Assembly (NCBI GenBank): GCA_945867725.1
Contig: CAMBJI010000050.1
Location: forward strand, 1 to 9,980
DNA length: 9,980 nucleotides
DNA from: Bordetella parapertussis
GTDB lineage: Bacteria; Pseudomonadota; Gammaproteobacteria; Burkholderiales; Burkholderiaceae_D
Reading direction: 5' to 3'
Shown piece by piece: positions 6,900-9,980 of the stretch. Both the position numbers and the translations under genes were made by a program. Under the pieces are notes generated by a model. That model saw only the letters and a list, made by a program, of their open reading frames with translations. It did not search any database and was not told the DNA's origin. The first letter of the stretch is position 1; every line of letters starts with the position of its first letter.

Positions 6900-7511
6900 A
6901 TGAAGGCCTCAACGCCCCGGACCAACCGCCCGACCCCCAAAGCTGCCACGGCGCTCGCTGGCCAGCTTTCGCCTGGTCGCGTGTACCGTCGCGAAGACCT
7001 CGCAAAGGTCACCGGCGCGGTTGATCGCAACCTCAGTGAGCTGATGAAATCCGGCACCCTGAAGAAGGTAGCGCCGGGGCTCTATTACCAGCCCAAGGCC
7101 TCTCGCTTTGGCAATTTGCCGCCTGATGATCATCAACTGGTAGAAGCCTTCCTGAGGGATAAGCACTTCCTGATGTTTTCACCTTCCGCTTACAACTCGG
7201 TCGGTGCCGGCACGACACAGCTCTACAACTCAACGCTTGTCTACAACCACAAGCGGCACGGTGTCTTCAAGCTGGGCAACCGTGAGTTCAACTTCAAGGT
7301 CAAGCCACGCTTCCCAAAAAAATTAACAGCCGAGTTTTTGTTCGTCGATCTTCTTAACAATCTCAACGAACTCGCGGAAGACCAGACCGAAGTCCTTAGG
7401 CATGCCCGCAGTCGTCTGCCAGAACTGAATTCGGTACGACTGAAAGACGCAATGCAAAGCTATGGTTCTGCTGCCACCAAAAAGCGTATCGACAGTTGGC
7501 TCAATGCCTAA
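6900..7511 (+). CDS. AbiEi-like antitoxin / transcriptional regulator (DUF6088 type)
   Basis: This is the antitoxin of an AbiE-type (type IV) toxin-antitoxin pair. Such antitoxins neutralise the toxin's effect without forming a stable complex and repress their own promoter. The 203-aa product has a basic N-terminal tail (1-16) and a winged-helix domain at about 22-65, with GRVYRREDLAKVTGAVDRNL (26-45) and a wing KKVAPGLYYQPK (55-66). The C-terminal domain follows, with LVEAFLRDKHFLMFSPSAYN (80-99), LYNSTLVYNHKRHG, and a basic end LKDAMQSYGSAATKKRIDSW (181-200). The layout and length fit the DUF6088/AbiEi-like group found beside AbiEii toxins. There is no ribosome binding site close to the ATG, so the transcript may be leaderless or the start weak. 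The toxin gene overlaps its last 8 bases. Confidence 0.85.
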   Translation: MKASTPRTNRPTPKAATALAGQLSPGRVYRREDLAKVTGAVDRNLSELMKSGTLKKVAPGLYYQPKASRFGNLPPDDHQLVEAFLRDKHFLMFSPSAYNSVGAGTTQLYNSTLVYNHKRHGVFKLGNREFNFKVKPRFPKKLTAEFLFVDLLNNLNELAEDQTEVLRHARSRLPELNSVRLKDAMQSYGSAATKKRIDSWLNA

Positions 7512-8451
7512 ATTCCTTCACGACCTTCCTGATTTCAAACAGCTGATTGCTGCCGTCTCGGATACAAAGGGTATAGCGCCCACCTTGATCGAGAAAGATT
7601 ACTGGATCATGCATTGTCTTTGGGGCCTGCAGGCGCAGGGCTATTGTTTCGAGCTCAAGGGCGGAACTTCGCTATCCAAAGGTTACGGAGTGATCCATCG
7701 GTTTTCTGAGGACATTGACATACGAATCGAACCACCCAAGGGTTCAAACGTAAAATTCGGACGCAATCACGATAAGCCAGCACATATCCAGTCGCGTAGT
7801 GATTACTACGCTCAACTAGCCACTGAGATTAATATTCCAGGCATCGTAAGTGTGAAGCGAGAAACCGCATTCGACGATGAAAAACAGCTCCGCAGCGCTG
7901 GAATCAGACTCCAGTACCAATCCACACAACCCGTTCTTGAGGGGGTAAAGGATGGGGTGTTGCTCGAGCTAGGTTTTGATGACACGACACCCAATGTACC
8001 TCTGACCATCAGCTCCTGGGCCTGGGAGGTCGCAAATAATAGCGGCGTAAAAATTTTAGATAATCGTGCAAAAGAAGTTCGCTGCTATGCAGCTACGCAT
8101 ACCTTTGTTGAAAAATTACAAACCATTTCAACCAAATACCGACGGCTCGGCGAATCAAAAATTTTCCCAACCAATTTTTTGCGACACTATTACGACGTCT
8201 ACTGCCTGCTATCGATGGAAGAAGTGCAATCTTTTATGAGGGAGCCAGCGTACCAAGTGCGAAAAATTCAGCGCTTCCGATCAGGAGATGAAATCGTGAT
8301 CGCCCGGAATCCTGCCTTCGTTCTCGAAAGACCAAACGAGCGTGAATTATTTACACAAGAATTCAAAAAAACTAAAGCCTTGTACTACCAAGGGCAGCCA
8401 GATTTCAACGATATTCTCAAAAGAATTCGGGATTCGATTGAATCAATGTGA
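7504..8451 (+). CDS. AbiEii/AbiGii-family nucleotidyltransferase toxin
   Basis: This is the toxin of the AbiE pair, a nucleotidyltransferase (PF08843 type). Known members act by adding nucleotides, in some cases to tRNA, and AbiE systems can abort phage infection. From ATG 7504 it is 315 aa. Conserved elements are EKDYW (30-34), the active-site loop LKGGTSLSKG (51-60), the metal-binding SEDIDIRI (68-75; Asp70 and Asp72), VLLELGFDD (152-160), FVEKLQTIS (201-209; Lys204) and RHYYDVYCLL (227-236; Asp231). All key motifs look intact, so the toxin is probably active. An in-frame ATG at 7462 lies deep in the antitoxin gene and is less likely. The ATGCCTAA overlap and the absence of a clear ribosome site imply coupled translation. 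Directly after its stop comes a transposase remnant. Confidence 0.9.
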   Translation: MPKFLHDLPDFKQLIAAVSDTKGIAPTLIEKDYWIMHCLWGLQAQGYCFELKGGTSLSKGYGVIHRFSEDIDIRIEPPKGSNVKFGRNHDKPAHIQSRSDYYAQLATEINIPGIVSVKRETAFDDEKQLRSAGIRLQYQSTQPVLEGVKDGVLLELGFDDTTPNVPLTISSWAWEVANNSGVKILDNRAKEVRCYAATHTFVEKLQTISTKYRRLGESKIFPTNFLRHYYDVYCLLSMEEVQSFMREPAYQVRKIQRFRSGDEIVIARNPAFVLERPNERELFTQEFKKTKALYYQGQPDFNDILKRIRDSIESM

Positions 8452-8606
8452 GCGAATATGTCCAATTCGTCAGGGCAAGCACGCCAGGCCTCCGCAATAA
8501 AATGAAAAAGATATCACGGCGAGTGTTTGGATTTCGGAACTTCGAGAATTACCGGCTCAGGGTCCTTGCCCACTGCGGTCGGAACGGCGTCATCAATCGT
8601 GTCTAG
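8448..8606 (+). pseudogene. C-terminal remnant of a transposase (ISL3-like, probable)
   Basis: Reading in frame from GTG 8448 to TAG 8604-8606 gives 52 residues. Only the later part is recognisable: TPGLRNKMKKISRR then VFGFRNFENYRLRVLAHCGR and NGVINRV. This strongly resembles the last 40 or so residues of DDE transposases of the kind I associate with the ISL3 (IS204/IS1001/IS1165) group, where a GFRNFENYRLRV-type helix closes the protein. The family name is from memory and less sure than the transposase call. All catalytic residues are missing, so the element cannot move itself. The frame overlaps the toxin stop (ATGTGA), so the fragment could still be translated by chance coupling. The candidate IS terminus follows 10-32 bases after the stop, as expected for an IS right end. 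Confidence 0.65.
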
Positions 8607-8616
8607 TGGATGCCCA

Positions 8617-8639
8617 ACCCCCGTTAATGGGGAAGAGGC
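8617..8639. mobile_element. Candidate right terminal inverted repeat of the decayed IS
   Basis: The bases 8623-8639, GTTAATGGGGAAGAGGC, lie just after the transposase-remnant stop. Read inward from the other strand they begin GCCTCTTCCCCATTAAC, similar to the CTCTTCCCC-type ends I associate with ISL3 elements. CCCC (8619-8622) and GGGG (8629-8632) also give it some self-complementarity. The outer boundary is estimated. Confidence 0.45.
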
Positions 8640-8648
8640 AATAGATCT

Positions 8649-8663
8649 TGGCGGAGAGGGTGG
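8649..8663 (-). other. tRNA-Ser-like 3' acceptor fragment
   Basis: On the - strand these 15 bases read CCACCCTCTCCGCCA, which equals the acceptor end and CCA of many bacterial serine tRNAs. The T-loop sequence TTCGAAT that should precede it is absent; instead 8659-8670 is the palindrome GGTGGATCCACC. No cloverleaf can be built, so this is at most a fragment or att half-site. Confidence 0.35.
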
Positions 8664-8724
8664 ATCCACCTACACACTGCAGGCCGCGACTCGGCTTGCA
8701 AGTCAAGTCCTTCGAATCACACAC

Positions 8725-8746
8725 GTGAAGTCCGCAGGGACTTCAC
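8725..8746. repeat. Perfect 9-bp hairpin
   Basis: GTGAAGTCC (8725-8733) pairs with GGACTTCAC (8738-8746) around GCAG. It lies between the two tRNA-like fragments. No T-run follows on either strand, so its role is open. Confidence 0.6.
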
Positions 8747-8752
8747 TCCTCT

Positions 8753-8779
8753 CGAAAATGAAAATGCCCCTCGCGGGGC
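8753..8779 (-). terminator. Intrinsic terminator on the - strand
   Basis: On the - strand GCCCC (8779-8775), a GCGA tetraloop and GGGGC (8770-8766) are followed by ATTTTCATTTTCG. This is a typical strong hairpin with an interrupted T-tract. It would stop transcription arriving from the RTX gene, or it was the native terminator of the tRNA whose 3' end adjoins it. Confidence 0.6.
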
Positions 8780-8800
8780 GAGGGTGGGATTCGAACCCCC
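8777..8800 (-). other. tRNA 3'-end fragment (T-arm plus acceptor), possible attachment site
   Basis: On the - strand a T-arm is visible: GGGGG (8800-8796), loop TTCGAAT (8795-8789), CCCAC (8788-8784), with one G-A mismatch. CCTCGCC (8783-8777) follows in the acceptor position. No D-arm, anticodon arm or matching 5' acceptor is found in the AT-rich DNA on its 5' side up to 8880, and no CCA is encoded. A T-arm/acceptor duplicate followed by a terminator is what an element leaves at its far end after integrating into a tRNA gene. Confidence 0.5.
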
Positions 8801-8846
8801 GGCCAAAAACCAAGCATTTAAGCTAATTATTTGATTCGATCTTAGC

Positions 8847-8868
8847 TTTTTACCCTTATTTTTACCCT
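8847..8868. repeat. Two-copy direct repeat TTTTTACCCT
   Basis: TTTTTACCCT occurs at 8847-8856 and again at 8859-8868, a 12-base period, so both lie close to one helical turn apart. Short tandem sites of this sort beside tRNA attachment sites often serve as integrase arm or excisionase sites; that reading is an inference. Confidence 0.45.
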
Positions 8869-8897
8869 CAAATATGTCAGATAACCGAAGCTTGACT

Positions 8898-8940
8898 GCG
8901 GGTTCGTCGCCCACAAGCAGGCACCACAATACCCGCGACG
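8898..8940. repeat. Alternative inverted repeats just after the RTX gene
   Basis: GCGGGT (8898-8903) can pair with ACCCGC (8931-8936), and CGTCGC (8905-8910) with GCGACG (8935-8940). The two pairings exclude each other. They start 15 bases beyond the RTX stop codon in that gene's direction; no T-tract is present. Confidence 0.35.
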
Positions 8941-8955
8941 CCCCAAACAGAAAAG

Positions 8956-9980
8956 CTAAACGATCCAGAAGTCGTTGTGGGACAGGTCGCTAACCCCAGT
9001 TAGCGTCGCAAACCAGACCGCAGCCGACCGTCCGCCTCCGTCCACGTCGTAATAGAGCTTGGACGATTCCAAATCAAATACGATGAAGTCGTTCTGGTCT
9101 TGAGCCGTAGTTGGGCCTACGATGGTTCTGACAAAGAAGTTGTCGCTGAAATCTGTGTCCCCAATGAGCTTTTTGAAAACAGCATCATCCAGCAGAATTT
9201 TGTCGATGCCGGACTCGAAGTCTGTGATCGTATCGATGTTCGTCCTACCTAACAGCTTGTCAAACAGAAAATGATCGGCGCCATTCCCGCCAGTCAGCAC
9301 GTCAACACCATTTCCACCGATCAGTTGATCATCTCCCGCGCCACCCAGCAGAACATCATTCCCGGCACCACCGTCCAGCGTGTCGTCTCCCAAACCCCCA
9401 TCAAGGGTGTTTTTGGCTGTGTTCCCCAGCATACGATTGCCATCGTCATTACCCGTTCCGTTGATCGCAGAGCGTCCGGTCAGGGTCAGGTTTTCTACGT
9501 GGTCAGCCAACCGCAAGCTCACGATGGATTGCACGGTGTCCATACCCTCGCCAGCGCCTTCCGTCACGATGTCATTGACATGGTCAACAACGTAAACATC
9601 GTTTCCCGCGCCACCGACCAGTACGTCGGCGCCACTGCCGCCATTGAGCAGGTCATTACCAGTGGAGCCGCGAAGGACGTTCAAGAGTGAGTTGCCGATG
9701 AGTACCGCATCCCCAGCACCGGTGTAGGTGAGATTCTCAACAGCCGTCAGGAGGGAGAGGCTAAGGCTAGAGAGCGTAGTTTGAATGGTGTCGGTACCTT
9801 GTCCCGGGCGCTCGGAGACGGTATCTCGCAGGTCGTCAATAAGGTAGGTGTCGTCACCCAAACCACCCGATAGGCGATCTGCACCAGACCCGCCATCCAA
9901 GGTGTCGTTGCCAGCCCCGCCGACCAAGGTATCAACGCCATCTCCACCAGAGAGGACGTTATCTGCCGCGTTGCCGTTTA
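8956..9980 (-). CDS. RTX calcium-binding protein, C-terminal part (5' end outside window)
   Basis: This is the end of a type I secreted RTX protein. About 341 residues are visible and the frame is open at the window edge; apparent starts inside it, such as TTG at 9927-9925, are internal. It contains three clusters of the nonapeptide GGxGxDxLx, for example LVGGAGNDTLDGGSGAD, VLVGGAGND and LDGGAGNDVLLGGAGDDQL, which fold as calcium-filled parallel beta-rolls outside the cell. They are separated by linkers of the DTYLIDDLRDTVSERPGQG / VENLTYTG type, which recur as VYVVDHVNDIVTEGAGEG / VENLTLTG. The last 100 residues (DTITDFESGIDKILLDD, KLYYDVDGGGRSAAVWFATL, final NDFWIV) match the uncleaved C-terminal secretion signal used by TolC-dependent ABC exporters. 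The catalytic, adhesive or toxin part would be upstream, so the activity cannot be named. Confidence 0.9.
   Translation of the reverse strand, partial: NGNAADNVLSGGDGVDTLVGGAGNDTLDGGSGADRLSGGLGDDTYLIDDLRDTVSERPGQGTDTIQTTLSSLSLSLLTAVENLTYTGAGDAVLIGNSLLNVLRGSTGNDLLNGGSGADVLVGGAGNDVYVVDHVNDIVTEGAGEGMDTVQSIVSLRLADHVENLTLTGRSAINGTGNDDGNRMLGNTAKNTLDGGLGDDTLDGGAGNDVLLGGAGDDQLIGGNGVDVLTGGNGADHFLFDKLLGRTNIDTITDFESGIDKILLDDAVFKKLIGDTDFSDNFFVRTIVGPTTAQDQNDFIVFDLESSKLYYDVDGGGRSAAVWFATLTGVSDLSHNDFWIV

Noticed and set aside
8644..8682. AGATCT, GGATCC and CTGCAG close together, suggesting a cloning polylinker.
   Set aside because: The spacing and surrounding sequence match no vector I know; GGATCC is part of a 12-bp palindrome next to a tRNA-like end, and chance explains the rest.
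8641..8800. A complete tRNA gene.
   Set aside because: No cloverleaf with an anticodon arm and a paired acceptor stem could be built on either strand; only 3'-end-like pieces are present.
8527..8826. A 99-residue + strand ORF containing GRGWDSNPRPK.
   Set aside because: Peptides with GWDSNPRP arise from the reverse strand of tRNA 3' ends; here it comes from the T-arm fragment. The frame also conflicts with the recognisable transposase remnant.
9271..9690. A 139-residue + strand ORF.
   Set aside because: It is the antisense of the RTX repeats, which keep opposite frames open.
9000..9980. Regularly repeated DNA that might suggest a CRISPR array.
   Set aside because: The periodicity is that of coding RTX nonapeptides, with no constant repeat and unique spacers.

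Overview
The window suggests a Gram-negative proteobacterium, most likely a betaproteobacterium of the Burkholderiales. Three things point there: the end of a type VI secretion (T6SS) cluster, a secreted SYLF-domain protein, and a type I secreted RTX protein. The taxonomic guess is an inference from gene content and protein style; no marker gene is present.

Layout: Bases 1-3998 hold the end of a T6SS operon on the + strand, tssM (5' end outside the window) followed by tssA, which it overlaps by one base or by four, depending on the tssA start. Bases 4236-5009 encode an exported SYLF/Ysc84-type protein. Bases 5010-5523 contain four strong inverted repeats and a coherent but unrecognised reading frame on the - strand. 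Bases 5524-6351 encode a class II aldolase/adducin-fold protein that keeps the zinc histidines but seems to lack the catalytic glutamate.

Bases 6352-8955 are accessory DNA. The core is an AbiE-type (type IV) toxin-antitoxin operon: an AbiEi/DUF6088-like antitoxin at 6900-7511 overlapping an AbiEii-like nucleotidyltransferase toxin at 7504-8451. Directly after the toxin stop lies the C-terminal remnant of a transposase (best guess ISL3-like) ending at 8606. A candidate IS end follows at 8617-8639. Two short fragments resembling tRNA 3' ends, a terminator hairpin and a small direct repeat come next. On the left the module is preceded by a candidate small ORF, a hairpin very similar to the one on the right, and a sequence resembling the inverted partner of the IS end. 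The toxin-antitoxin genes therefore probably arrived on, or sit in, decayed mobile DNA.

Bases 8956-9980 on the - strand are the C-terminal part of an RTX protein with calcium-binding nonapeptide repeats and a type I secretion signal; its 5' part lies beyond the window. No CRISPR array, rRNA or complete tRNA was found. I see no clear case for a wholly new system. The points most worth checking are the mobile-element framing of the AbiE pair, the unexplained ORFs at 5268-5525 and 6554-6721, and the altered aldolase active site.
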